Positions 19,884 through 28,200 of a stretch of 64,000 nucleotides of DNA are shown here, piece after piece. Both the position numbers and the translations under genes were made by a program. The stretch spans positions 806,001 to 870,000 of the forward strand of contig NZ_CP011834.1 in NCBI RefSeq assembly GCF_001412575.1, written 5' to 3'. This stretch comes from Limnohabitans sp. 103DPR2 (lineage in GTDB: Bacteria > Pseudomonadota > Gammaproteobacteria > Burkholderiales > Burkholderiaceae_C). The notes under the pieces were generated by a model, which saw only the letters and a list, made by a program, of their open reading frames with translations, searched no databases and had not been told where the DNA came from. The first letter of the stretch is position 1, and each line of letters starts with the position of its first letter.

Positions 19884-21089
19884 TTACTTGGCAGCCAGGC
19901 GCCACAAAGAAGTGAGCTCTGCAGCACGAGCGGCATGCAAAGGATCGCTTTCGTCTTGAACTTTCTTGTGCTCGGCTTTGGTGTCGAGTTTGCCAATCAC
20001 CTTCAAGCCGCCCTCTGCAATCCACGCTTCGAGTTCTGCGCGAGTTCGCAAACCCAAATGCTCCGCCAAGTCTGACAAGATCAACCAGCCTTCGCCCTTG
20101 GGTGCAAGGTGCGCGGCCAGTCCTGCCAAGAAACCTTTCAGCATGGTGCTGTTTTCATCGTAGATGGCCCGTTCAATGGGGGCGCTGGCACGTGCGGGCA
20201 ACCAAGGGGGGTTGCAGACGATCAGGGGTGCTTTGCCATCTGGAAAGAGGTTGGCTTGAACCAATTCAACTTTGTCTTTCAGGCCCAAGCGCTGGATGTT
20301 GTCTTTGGCACAAGACAAGGCACGCGGATCGAGATCGGTGCCCACCACGCGTTTGACGCCTCGCTTGGCCAAAACGGCAGACAGCACGCCTGTGCCCGTG
20401 CCAATGTCAAATGCCAATTCGGTACTGGGCAAAGGCGCGTCGGCCACCAACTGAATGTACTCGCCGCGCACGGGTGAGAAAACGCCATAGCTGGGGTGAA
20501 TGCGGTTGTGGGGCGCGCTGCCCAGGGCAGAAATTTCCATGCCCTTTTGATGCCATTCATGCGCACCCACCAGTCCGAGCAATTCACGCAAAGAAGTGAC
20601 GCAGCCTGTGGTGCCTGCGGGGCCCCAAGCTTCCTTCATGGCTTCGCGCCAATCGGGCGCACGGCGCAGGCTGATCTGTCGGTCTGGATTGACTTGAATC
20701 AAGATCATGCTCAAGGTGCGCGCGCGCTGTGATTGGGCTTGGCGGTGCAAATGGAAATTCTCTTGAGGGGTGTGCGTTACCTCAGGATAGGTTTTGGATG
20801 CTCGGCGCACTTTTTTAGGCGCATCACAACGGCGCGCCAAAGCTTGCAGCAACAAGCGGGCGTTCTGGAAGTCACCTCGCCACAGCATGCCAGTTCCGGC
20901 ACAGGCCAAGCGGTAGGCGCTGTCGGCACTGAGGGTGTCATCGGCCAAGACGACCCGTTTGGGGACGGGTGCGCCGCGTTCGCTGCGCCATTCATCCTGA
21001 CAGTCGTGGCCATTTTCTTGCCAAGTCAGTTGGGTGGCAGAAGCGCTCAAGGCCACTGGAGAGGAGGGGGTTGTTTCTGAACGGTGCAT
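19884..21089 (-). CDS. Class I SAM-dependent methyltransferase (RsmC/HemK-like)
   Basis: A 401-residue protein. The first half is poorly conserved and includes a basic stretch; the second half is a Rossmann methyltransferase domain with motif I FDIGTGTGVLSAVLA, VVGTDLDPRALSCA and motif IV LIVCNPPWLP. NPPW is typical of methyltransferases acting on a nitrogen of RNA bases, DNA adenine or glutamine. The substrate is not assigned; rRNA or protein is plausible. It is convergent to aspS and divergent from nudB. Confidence 0.85.
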   Translation of the reverse strand: MHRSETTPSSPVALSASATQLTWQENGHDCQDEWRSERGAPVPKRVVLADDTLSADSAYRLACAGTGMLWRGDFQNARLLLQALARRCDAPKKVRRASKTYPEVTHTPQENFHLHRQAQSQRARTLSMILIQVNPDRQISLRRAPDWREAMKEAWGPAGTTGCVTSLRELLGLVGAHEWHQKGMEISALGSAPHNRIHPSYGVFSPVRGEYIQLVADAPLPSTELAFDIGTGTGVLSAVLAKRGVKRVVGTDLDPRALSCAKDNIQRLGLKDKVELVQANLFPDGKAPLIVCNPPWLPARASAPIERAIYDENSTMLKGFLAGLAAHLAPKGEGWLILSDLAEHLGLRTRAELEAWIAEGGLKVIGKLDTKAEHKKVQDESDPLHAARAAELTSLWRLAAK

Positions 21090-21168
21090 GGGGTGATCAT
21101 AGGCGTTTCATCAAGCTGTCTGTGAAAGTGCAGCTTGAACCTGAAAGTTCATGCAGAATGTTCATGCA

Positions 21169-21636
21169 ATGAGTGCCAGTTCCTACAAAATTCCTGAGTC
21201 GGTCTTGGTGGTGATTTACACCGCCCAAGCTGAAGTCTTGCTGATTCGCCGCGCCGATGCGGGCACTTGGCAATCGGTGACAGGCAGCAAAGATGCTGTC
21301 CATGAAACTTGGGAAGAAACGGCACGCCGTGAGGTGATGGAAGAAACAGGCTTAGACGCTTTGAACCCCCATTTGAAATTGACCGATTGGGGACTAGAAA
21401 ACACCTATGAAATTTACCCGGCTTGGCGATGGCGTTATGCGCCCCATGTCACGCATAACCGAGAGCGTGTGTTTGGCTTGGCCTTGCCCCACAGGCTGCC
21501 AGTTCAACTCAGCCCAACAGAACACACCGAGCACCAATGGCATGCTTGGCGTGATGCCGCAGACCTTTGCTTCTCGCCGTCAAATGCCGAAGCCATTTTG
21601 ATGTTGCCACACTGGATGGCACAGGATGGCGCTTAA
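21169..21636 (+). CDS. nudB: Dihydroneopterin triphosphate diphosphatase
   Basis: Nudix hydrolase that removes pyrophosphate from 7,8-dihydroneopterin triphosphate, the step after FolE in folate synthesis. In 155 residues, YKIPESVLVVIY and WQSVTGSKDAVHE precede the Nudix core ETARREVMEETGLD. I use the ATG at 21169 (MSASSYKIP); another in-frame ATG at 21151 is possible and neither has a strong ribosome-binding site. The gene begins a tight run with the phosphatase-fold gene and clsB, and folE lies about 2 kb downstream on the same strand. Confidence 0.88.
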   Translation: MSASSYKIPESVLVVIYTAQAEVLLIRRADAGTWQSVTGSKDAVHETWEETARREVMEETGLDALNPHLKLTDWGLENTYEIYPAWRWRYAPHVTHNRERVFGLALPHRLPVQLSPTEHTEHQWHAWRDAADLCFSPSNAEAILMLPHWMAQDGA

Positions 21637-21638
21637 CC

Positions 21639-22415
21639 ATGCCAACTGAAAAGCCAGCCTTTTTGAAAGTGGCCACCTACAACATCCACAAGGGTGTACA
21701 AGGTTTGGGGCCAGCGCGACGTTTGGAAATCCACAACTTGGGTTTGGCCATTGAGCAGTTGGATGCGGACATCGTGTGCCTGCAAGAGGTCAGAAAAGTC
21801 CATCGCCGAGAAGAGAAATACTTCAAGCATTGGCCGGAGTTGCCACAAGCAGAATTTTTAGCGCCACCTGGTTATGAGGCGGTCTATCGAACCAATGCGG
21901 TCACTCGTCATGGGGAACACGGCAACGCTTTGTTGTCGCGCTGGCCAGTCGTCTCGCATCGGCATGAAGACATCTCAGACCATCGCTTTGAGCAGAGGGG
22001 TTTGTTGCATGTGGAGGTTCAGGTGGGGGATGCAAGAGCGGCACACAGCAGTCCCACTGCGCCCATCTCTGTCCATGTCATCGTGGTGCATCTAGGCTTG
22101 ATTCCGGCCAGCCGTGTGCGCCAAGTCGCGCAATTGCACAAGTACATTGCACGTGAAGTGCCTGAAGATGCCCCCTTGTTGGTGGCGGGCGATTTCAACG
22201 ATTGGGGTACCCGCATCACACGCATGATGCAGCGCGAAAGCTTGCACGAATGGCCAACCGATGCGAAGCCCACTTACCCCTCTCGCTTGCCCATGGCGCA
22301 ACTCGATCACGTCTACGCCAGAGGCTTAACGCCAGTGAGTCAAATGGTCCCGCAGGGCAAAATTTGGCAACGCATGTCTGACCATTTGCCCTTGGTCGCA
22401 AAGTTTGAACGATGA
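21639..22415 (+). CDS. Endonuclease/exonuclease/phosphatase family protein (YbhP-like)
   Basis: A 258-residue protein of the metal-dependent EEP superfamily. Motifs: VATYNIHKGVQG, DIVCLQEVRKV with the metal-binding Glu, HGNALLSRW, VHLGLIPASRVRQV, VAGDFNDWG and SDHLPLVAKF. It starts three bases after the nudB stop and its stop overlaps the clsB ATG. In E. coli the homologous ybhP is coupled to clsB in the same way, which supports a role in phospholipid metabolism; the substrate is not known. Confidence 0.9.
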   Translation: MPTEKPAFLKVATYNIHKGVQGLGPARRLEIHNLGLAIEQLDADIVCLQEVRKVHRREEKYFKHWPELPQAEFLAPPGYEAVYRTNAVTRHGEHGNALLSRWPVVSHRHEDISDHRFEQRGLLHVEVQVGDARAAHSSPTAPISVHVIVVHLGLIPASRVRQVAQLHKYIAREVPEDAPLLVAGDFNDWGTRITRMMQRESLHEWPTDAKPTYPSRLPMAQLDHVYARGLTPVSQMVPQGKIWQRMSDHLPLVAKFER

Positions 22416-23641
22416 AAAACCGTCCCCCTTTGCACGATGGCCATCAAATCAAGTTATTGAAGGGTGGCGCAGAGTTTTTTCCAGAGCTGATTCGGGCCAT
22501 TGATGCTGCCCGTTCGCACATTCACCTCGAAACTTATATTTTTGACTTTCACGCAGCGGGTGCGCTGGTGGCTGCAGCCTTGGAGAGGGCTGGCCGAAGA
22601 GGGTTGAGGGTGTGGGTGGTGGTGGACGGTGTGGGGACGCCTCGTTTGAGCGAAGAGTGGCGAGCTCGATTCGATGAATCTGGTGTGGTGTGGCGTGTTT
22701 ACTCCCCGCTTGGGACCTTGGGCCTTTTGATCCCCAGTCGATGGCGACGCTTGCATCGCAAACTGTGTGTCATCGATGGTCACTTGGCTTTCTGTGGCGG
22801 CATCAATGTCTTGGACGATTGGCATGACCCTTATTACGGGGCTTTGAAATCACCTCGTTTGGATTTTGCCGTTTGCGCCACAGGTGCGCTGGTGCAGCAA
22901 GTGCAAGAGACCACGACGCAACTGTGGTGGCGCATGCAAGCCGTTCGCCATGTGCGACAACAAAACTTTCCGGAGGCATTCAGCTCATTCAGGGCCGCTG
23001 GTGTGCATCTGCCATGGTTACAAGATGCCCAAGCGGCGCAAGGTCAGAGTTGGGTGGCGCGAGCTGGCTTGCTGCTGCGAGACAACGTGTTGCATCGCAG
23101 TCAAATTGAAAAGGCCTATCGGCGTGCCATTGGCATGGCGCGCCACGACATTGTGATGGCCAATGCCTATTTCTTGCCGGGCCGCAAATTGCGCCAAGCG
23201 CTGATTCACGCGGCTCAAAGGGGTGTTCGGGTACAACTCTTGTTGCAAGGGCGGTACGAGTACTTCATGCAATACCACGCTGTCCGACCGGTTTACCGTC
23301 AATTGATGGCCGCAGGGGTTGAGATTTACGAATACACCGAGAGTTTTTTGCACGCCAAAGTGGCCGTCATCGATGCGCATCATGCCCATCCTTGGGCCAC
23401 CGTGGGTTCTTCCAACCTCGACCCCTTTAGCTTGTTGTTAGCCCGCGAAGCCAATGTGGTGGTGGTCGATGGGTTTTTTGCCAAGCAATTGCACGAAGCT
23501 TTGAGCCAAGCCATTGAGACGGGCAGTCAACGGGTCGTCGCAGAGGCGTTGCTGACGCGCTCAAAGCTTCAGCGCGGCATGGACTGGGTGGCCTTTGGCT
23601 TGATGCGTTTTGCAATTTGGCTGACAGGAAATCGTTACTGA
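22412..23641 (+). CDS. clsB: Cardiolipin synthase B
   Basis: Phospholipase-D superfamily enzyme forming cardiolipin from phosphatidylglycerol. The 409-residue protein carries two HKD motifs, HRKLCVIDG near residue 115 and HAKVAVIDAHH near residue 315, each followed by the usual Gly/Ser-Asn block (FCGGIN; VGSSNLDP). There are no N-terminal membrane helices, as in ClsB rather than ClsA; a hydrophobic C-terminal segment (WVAFGLMRFAIWLTG) may contact the membrane. The ATG overlaps the upstream stop (ATGA). Confidence 0.93.
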   Translation: MKNRPPLHDGHQIKLLKGGAEFFPELIRAIDAARSHIHLETYIFDFHAAGALVAAALERAGRRGLRVWVVVDGVGTPRLSEEWRARFDESGVVWRVYSPLGTLGLLIPSRWRRLHRKLCVIDGHLAFCGGINVLDDWHDPYYGALKSPRLDFAVCATGALVQQVQETTTQLWWRMQAVRHVRQQNFPEAFSSFRAAGVHLPWLQDAQAAQGQSWVARAGLLLRDNVLHRSQIEKAYRRAIGMARHDIVMANAYFLPGRKLRQALIHAAQRGVRVQLLLQGRYEYFMQYHAVRPVYRQLMAAGVEIYEYTESFLHAKVAVIDAHHAHPWATVGSSNLDPFSLLLAREANVVVVDGFFAKQLHEALSQAIETGSQRVVAEALLTRSKLQRGMDWVAFGLMRFAIWLTGNRY

Positions 23642-23679
23642 GCACCTCGGCATGCCCTGTTGTTGCCAAGCCCTACACC

Positions 23680-23707
23680 TTGCAATGGCATCAATCACTG
23701 GTAGGAT
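23680..23707 (+). promoter_or_regulatory. Candidate promoter of folE-BLUF-DUF429
   Basis: TTGCAA (23680-23685) and TAGGAT (23702-23707) are separated by 16 bases; each matches four of six sigma-70 consensus positions. The position, 28 bases before the folE ATG and after a 94-base gap from clsB, is suitable. Confidence 0.3.
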
Positions 23708-23734
23708 CAGGGTTTGACTTTTCAAAAAACGCTT

Positions 23735-24448
23735 ATGAATGCACCCGTCCATTTAAACGCTGAGGACATTGGTACGCCGGTTTCCGTGAAGATTCGCGAG
23801 CGCATCAAGGCTGCGCGCAAACGATTCAATGCCAACGACAACATCGCTGAGTTCATCCAGCCCGGTGAGTTAGATCATTTGCTCGACGAAGTTGCAGGCA
23901 AAATGCAAACGGTGTTGGACAGCATGGTGATCGACACTCAAAACGATCACAACACCCAAGACACAGCGCGGCGTGTGGCCAAAATGTATTTGAAGGAAGT
24001 CTTCAAAGGCCGCTATGTTGAAGGCCCCGAAGTCACAGAGTTTCCCAATGCCGAGCATTTGAACGAACTCATGATTGTGGGCCCCATCACTGTGCGCAGC
24101 GCTTGCAGCCACCACCTGTGCCCTGTCATTGGTCAAATCTGGATTGGCGTCTTGCCGAATGAACACACCAACGTCATTGGCCTGTCCAAGTACGCTCGTT
24201 TGGCCGAATGGATCATGGGACGTCCTCAAATTCAAGAAGAAGCTGTGGTTCAGTTGGCTGATTTGATTCAGCGCAAAACACAACCCGATGGTTTGGCTAT
24301 CGTGATGGAGGCCAGCCACTTTTGCATGGGCTGGCGGGGTGTCAAAGACATGGACAGCAAAATGATCAATTCGGTCATGCGCGGTGTGTTCTTGAAAGAC
24401 GCCAACTTGCGCCGTGAATTCTTGTCATTGATCCCCAGAAAGGCCTGA
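23735..24448 (+). CDS. folE: GTP cyclohydrolase I
   Basis: Converts GTP to 7,8-dihydroneopterin triphosphate, the entry to folate synthesis. The 237 residues include the zinc ligands Cys124 and His127 in SACSHHLCP and Cys197 in SHFCMGWRG, and the signature EHTNVIGLSKYARLAEW. The CSHHLCP variant differs from the E. coli CEHHF form. I use the ATG at 23735 (MNAPVHLN) rather than a TTG 21 bases upstream. The BLUF gene begins two bases after its stop, indicating one transcript. Confidence 0.93.
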   Translation: MNAPVHLNAEDIGTPVSVKIRERIKAARKRFNANDNIAEFIQPGELDHLLDEVAGKMQTVLDSMVIDTQNDHNTQDTARRVAKMYLKEVFKGRYVEGPEVTEFPNAEHLNELMIVGPITVRSACSHHLCPVIGQIWIGVLPNEHTNVIGLSKYARLAEWIMGRPQIQEEAVVQLADLIQRKTQPDGLAIVMEASHFCMGWRGVKDMDSKMINSVMRGVFLKDANLRREFLSLIPRKA

Positions 24449-24450
24449 AC

Positions 24451-24873
24451 ATGTTGGTCCGTTTACTTTACGCCAGTCGTGCGGTGGATGCTCACCCCGA
24501 TGTCATTGAATCCATTTTGGCGCAGTCTCGACAGTTCAACCCCAGCACTGGCATCACAGGCATTCTGGTTTACGGCGGAGGTATCTTTTTGCAGGCCATC
24601 GAAGGTGGTCGTGAAGCCGTCAGTGACCTCTATGGCCACATTCAAAAAGACGCGCGTCACAAAAATGTGGTCTTGCTGCATTACGAAGAAATTTCAGAGC
24701 GCCGCTTCAGTGGTTGGACCATGGGCCAAGTCGATGTGGCACGTGTCAACACCAGCATCTTGCTCAAGTACTCCGAGCGTGCAGAGCTCGACCCCTACAG
24801 TGTCTCTGGTTCAGTTTCTCTGGCATTGCTGGAAGAACTGATGGCCACGGCTTCCATCATTGGGCGCGCCTGA
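24451..24873 (+). CDS. Short BLUF-domain blue-light photoreceptor
   Basis: A 140-residue single-domain BLUF (FAD-binding blue-light sensor) protein. The residues used for photochemistry are in place: Tyr7 (LLYASRA), Asn30 (FNPSTGITG), Gln48 (FLQAIEGG), Trp89 and Met91 (FSGWTMG). Their spacing matches AppA Tyr21, Asn45, Gln63, Trp104 and Met106 to within one residue. There is no fused output domain, so signalling would go through the C-terminal helices to an unknown partner. It lies between folE (2-base gap) and DUF429 (14-base overlap), which suggests a function linked to pterin synthesis or simply shared expression. Confidence 0.92.
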   Translation: MLVRLLYASRAVDAHPDVIESILAQSRQFNPSTGITGILVYGGGIFLQAIEGGREAVSDLYGHIQKDARHKNVVLLHYEEISERRFSGWTMGQVDVARVNTSILLKYSERAELDPYSVSGSVSLALLEELMATASIIGRA

Positions 24874-25726
24874 TCTTTCTGCCTTGTGTTTGCTGGGATG
24901 CGATTTTTCAAGCAGCCCCAGCAAGCGCAAACCCATCGTGGTGGCATTGGGTGCCGTGCACCGAGGCAGTGTTCAACTGAAGCAATTGCAACAGTTTGAA
25001 ACCCTCTCATCGTTTCAAGAATTCCTTCAACAACCTGCGCCCGAAGGTCAAGCCTGTGTGGGCGGTTTTGACTTGCCCTTTGGCTTGCCCCGGGAATGGG
25101 TAGAAGCCGTGAACTGGCCAAGAACCTGGCCTGAATGCATGGACCGTTTTGCCGCCCATTCGCGCGAGGAATTGCGGCAGTTGTTCAAATCTTTCTGCGA
25201 TGCCAGGCCGGCAGGGTCGAAGTTTGCGCATCGCAAGACAGATCTACCTGCGGGGTCTAGCCCCTCCATGAAATGGGTCAATCCTCCTGTGGCTTGGATG
25301 ATGCATGCAGGTGTGCCTTTGCTGCGGCAAGCTGCTTGGACCTTGCCCGGCTTGCAAACAGGGCGGCCCGACTGTGTTGCTTTAGAAGCCTATCCAGGTT
25401 TGCTGGCGCGCGAAGTGGTGGGGCACAGAAGTTACAAAAGCGACGACAAACAAAAACAAACGCCTGAACGGTGGGTGGCACGCAAAGACATTTTGCACGC
25501 CCTGGACCTGGCGCAAACGCGCTTGGGTCTTCGCTTGAAACTGAGTGCTTCACAGCACGACACTTTGTTGGCCGATGCATCGGGCGACAGCTTGGATGCT
25601 GTGCTGTGCATGGTGCAAGCCGCTTGGGCTGCAACGCAACACACTGCGGCTGAAGCTGCCGGGCAACAGGCCAACTATGGCTTGCCCAACTTTGATCCAC
25701 TCGAAGGCTGGATTGTGAGTGCCTGA
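24860..25726 (+). CDS. DUF429 protein (predicted RNase H-like nuclease)
   Basis: A protein of up to 288 residues in the DUF429 family, a predicted RNase H-like fold. Conserved acidic positions occur in GCDFSSSP, GGFDLPFGLP, CVALEAYPGL and GDSLDAVLCMVQAAW. There is no ATG near the N-terminus: TTG at 24860 overlaps the BLUF stop by 14 bases, and TTGs at 24884 and 24890 are alternatives just before the conserved CLLGCDFS, so the start is uncertain. It is convergent with the SulP gene, three bases apart. Confidence 0.82.
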   Translation: MGAPDLSALCLLGCDFSSSPSKRKPIVVALGAVHRGSVQLKQLQQFETLSSFQEFLQQPAPEGQACVGGFDLPFGLPREWVEAVNWPRTWPECMDRFAAHSREELRQLFKSFCDARPAGSKFAHRKTDLPAGSSPSMKWVNPPVAWMMHAGVPLLRQAAWTLPGLQTGRPDCVALEAYPGLLAREVVGHRSYKSDDKQKQTPERWVARKDILHALDLAQTRLGLRLKLSASQHDTLLADASGDSLDAVLCMVQAAWAATQHTAAEAAGQQANYGLPNFDPLEGWIVSA

Positions 25727-25728
25727 AT

Positions 25729-27390
25729 TTAAATGGCCATGCCTGCAATGTCGTCGGGCAAGGCTTGCAAGGCGCGCAATGCGTTGACGGCCTCAGTGTC
25801 GGTGCGGTACAACTTTACGCCGTCTTTGCCATCTAACTCGCCTGCCAAACGCAGTGCTTTTTCAACGGGCAGTTTGATGCCGCTGATGTGCAGCTGGATG
25901 TGAGCTTGTGTCAATTGCTTGCGCAACTGCTGCATGGTTTCGACGCCCGTGGCATCGATGCGATTGATGGGCTGTGCAAACAAGCACACATGTTGAATGT
26001 GCGGCAAATCACGCAATTTTTCAGTGATGTATTTTTCAAAGCTGCTGGCCGCAGCAAAGTCGAGCTCGGCATCCATGCGCAAAGCAAGCACATCGGACGT
26101 GATGGCGGGCAGTTGCCAAAGGTGACGATCGCGCAGGCTGCCATCTTCATGCAGGCCCACTTCGATGATGCGTGGATGAAGACGCGTATGCAAAAAGTGG
26201 CTCAGGCCCATCAGCACCCCAGCCAATACACCCCAATAAATTCGAGGCGTGCTGAGCAGTGTGATGGCAAAGGTCAGGCCAGCCGTGATGGCTTCAATGC
26301 GCGATATGTGCCAGAGCTTCACAAAAGCTTTGGGTTGAATCAAACTCGAGACAGCCAAAATCACAATGGCCGCCAACACCGCTCGCGGCACATGAAACAA
26401 GGCGGGTGAAGCAAACACCGCCAAGAGCACAAAGGACGTGGTGCCGATCACGGCCCACCCAGTTTTGGCGCCTGATGCCAAACTGATGGCGGACCTGGAA
26501 AACGAGGTACTGGTTGCAAAACTGCCGCAAAGCGCAGAAGTGATTTTGGCCAGTCCTTGTCCAATCAAATCTTGGTTCTCTTGCCACAAGGTGCCGTCTT
26601 TTTGATTTTCAGTTTTGGCGCTTGAAGCAGCCTCCAAAAAACTCACCAAGGCGATCAACACCGCAGGCCCCGCCAACATGCCCAGCTCGGTCCAAGTGAT
26701 CAGAGGCGGTAGCGAAAGTTCGGGCAAGGACGTTGGCAAAGCGCCAATCACTGTGCCACCTTGTTCGGCAAAACCGATGGCATAGCTGATGACCGCAGAC
26801 GCGGCCACCACCAACATGATGCTGGGCCATTTGGGCAGCCATTTTTTGGCGGCAAAGAGGGAGGCCAGGCTGATCAGTCCAAATGCCAGATCTGACACTT
26901 GCACAGAGCCGCCTGCTTGCCAGCCTGTGATGGCGGGCAATTGAGAGGCCATGACCAACAAACCTGCAGCTTGTGTAAATCCCATCATGACGGGCGAGCT
27001 GATCAGGTTGAGCAGCCAGCCATAACGCATGATGCCCATCAGCAATTGCAAGGCGCCCGCAATGAGTGCCAACCAAACGGCCAAGTGCACCCAATGTGAA
27101 CTGGCCGGTTGCGCCATGCCAGCCAGCGACGCACTGATGAGAACGCAGGTGAGGGCGGAGGGGCCAATGGACAAACGGGTTGACCCACCCCACATCACGC
27201 CCACCACAGCTGGCAATAAAGCCGCGTAGAGACCGGTGACCAAGGGCATGCCCGCCAACGCGGCGTAGGCCACCGATTGCGGCACCATGAGCAGGGCCAC
27301 CGAAAAGCCGGCGAGCCACTCTTGTCGAAACAGCTGAGCGCTTAAGCGCGGCCACTTGAGAAAGGGCAACCAAGCTTGGAGAGAATTCAT
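25729..27390 (-). CDS. SulP-family anion transporter with STAS domain
   Basis: A 553-residue SLC26/SulP transporter. The N-terminal part has the SulP signature (LLMVPQSVAYAALAGMP, GLYAALLPAVVG) and about 12-14 membrane segments; the C-terminal STAS domain begins near residue 430. The STAS segment reads RIDATGVETM, with Ala where many SulP proteins have Ser in the DSSG loop. The ion may be sulfate, bicarbonate or a dicarboxylate and cannot be decided here. It follows moeB by 48 bases on the minus strand. Confidence 0.9.
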   Translation of the reverse strand: MNSLQAWLPFLKWPRLSAQLFRQEWLAGFSVALLMVPQSVAYAALAGMPLVTGLYAALLPAVVGVMWGGSTRLSIGPSALTCVLISASLAGMAQPASSHWVHLAVWLALIAGALQLLMGIMRYGWLLNLISSPVMMGFTQAAGLLVMASQLPAITGWQAGGSVQVSDLAFGLISLASLFAAKKWLPKWPSIMLVVAASAVISYAIGFAEQGGTVIGALPTSLPELSLPPLITWTELGMLAGPAVLIALVSFLEAASSAKTENQKDGTLWQENQDLIGQGLAKITSALCGSFATSTSFSRSAISLASGAKTGWAVIGTTSFVLLAVFASPALFHVPRAVLAAIVILAVSSLIQPKAFVKLWHISRIEAITAGLTFAITLLSTPRIYWGVLAGVLMGLSHFLHTRLHPRIIEVGLHEDGSLRDRHLWQLPAITSDVLALRMDAELDFAAASSFEKYITEKLRDLPHIQHVCLFAQPINRIDATGVETMQQLRKQLTQAHIQLHISGIKLPVEKALRLAGELDGKDGVKLYRTDTEAVNALRALQALPDDIAGMAI

Positions 27391-27438
27391 GCGGCAATCA
27401 TAGAGGCATTTACCTGCCGAGGACCTTCAGGCAAACGC

Positions 27439-28194
27439 TTAGCGGCGCAAGCTGCTGCACACAGGGCAATGGGCTTGGCGATGTGTTTGAAGGGTTTGCC
27501 ATTCCATGTGTTGCGCATTGAACATCATCAGTTGTCCGCGCAAACTGCTGCCCATGCCACTCAAAATTTTGAGTGCCTCGGTGGCTTGCAAACTGCCAAT
27601 CACACCCACCAGTGGCGCCAGCACGCCCATGGTGGCGCATCGAGTTTCTTCAAAATTTTGAGTCGGCGGAAACACACAGGCGTAGCACGGTGACTCGGTG
27701 TGCTGTGTGTCGTACACCGCCAATTGGCCATCAAGACGCAAGGCAGCGCCAGAGACCAGGGGTTTGCCATGCGTCACACATGCCAAGTTGATGGCGTGGC
27801 GTATTTCAAAATTGTCGGTGCAATCCAGGATCACATCGGCTTGGGGAACCAAGCGGTGCAACAAAGTGGCATCAGCCTTCAAGGCATGTGTGCTGATGTG
27901 AACATCGGGATTGATGGCGCTCATGGCGGCACGCAGTGATTCAACTTTGGGTTGGCCCACACGTGCTTGGGTGTGTGCAATTTGGCGCTGCAAATTGGTG
28001 ACATCCACGTGGTCATGGTCCACCAGGCTGATGCGGCCTACGCCTGCGCTGGCCAAATACAAAGCAACTGGAGAGCCTAAGCCACCCGCACCAATGATGA
28101 GTGCATGCGATGCGTTCACTCGCTCCTGCCCTTCAACACCCCATTCGTCCAGCAGAATGTGGCGCGAATAGCGCAGGAGTTGGTCGTCCCTCAT
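27439..28194 (-). CDS. moeB: Molybdopterin-synthase adenylyltransferase (HesA/MoeB/ThiF family)
   Basis: E1-like enzyme that adenylates the C-terminus of a sulfur-carrier protein (MoaD or ThiS). In 251 residues: RYSRHILLDEWGVEGQ, nucleotide motif IIGAGGLGSPVALYLA, VDHDHVDVTNLQRQ, DCTDNFEIR, and the two zinc CxxC pairs (CYACVFPP and CPVC). No rhodanese domain is present. MoeB versus ThiF cannot be settled from sequence alone. It starts 6 bases after the protease gene, so they are co-transcribed; a MoeB role would feed molybdenum cofactor to the formate dehydrogenase encoded elsewhere in the window. Confidence 0.88.
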   Translation of the reverse strand: MRDDQLLRYSRHILLDEWGVEGQERVNASHALIIGAGGLGSPVALYLASAGVGRISLVDHDHVDVTNLQRQIAHTQARVGQPKVESLRAAMSAINPDVHISTHALKADATLLHRLVPQADVILDCTDNFEIRHAINLACVTHGKPLVSGAALRLDGQLAVYDTQHTESPCYACVFPPTQNFEETRCATMGVLAPLVGVIGSLQATEALKILSGMGSSLRGQLMMFNAQHMEWQTLQTHRQAHCPVCSSLRR

Positions 28195-28200
28195 GGGCGC

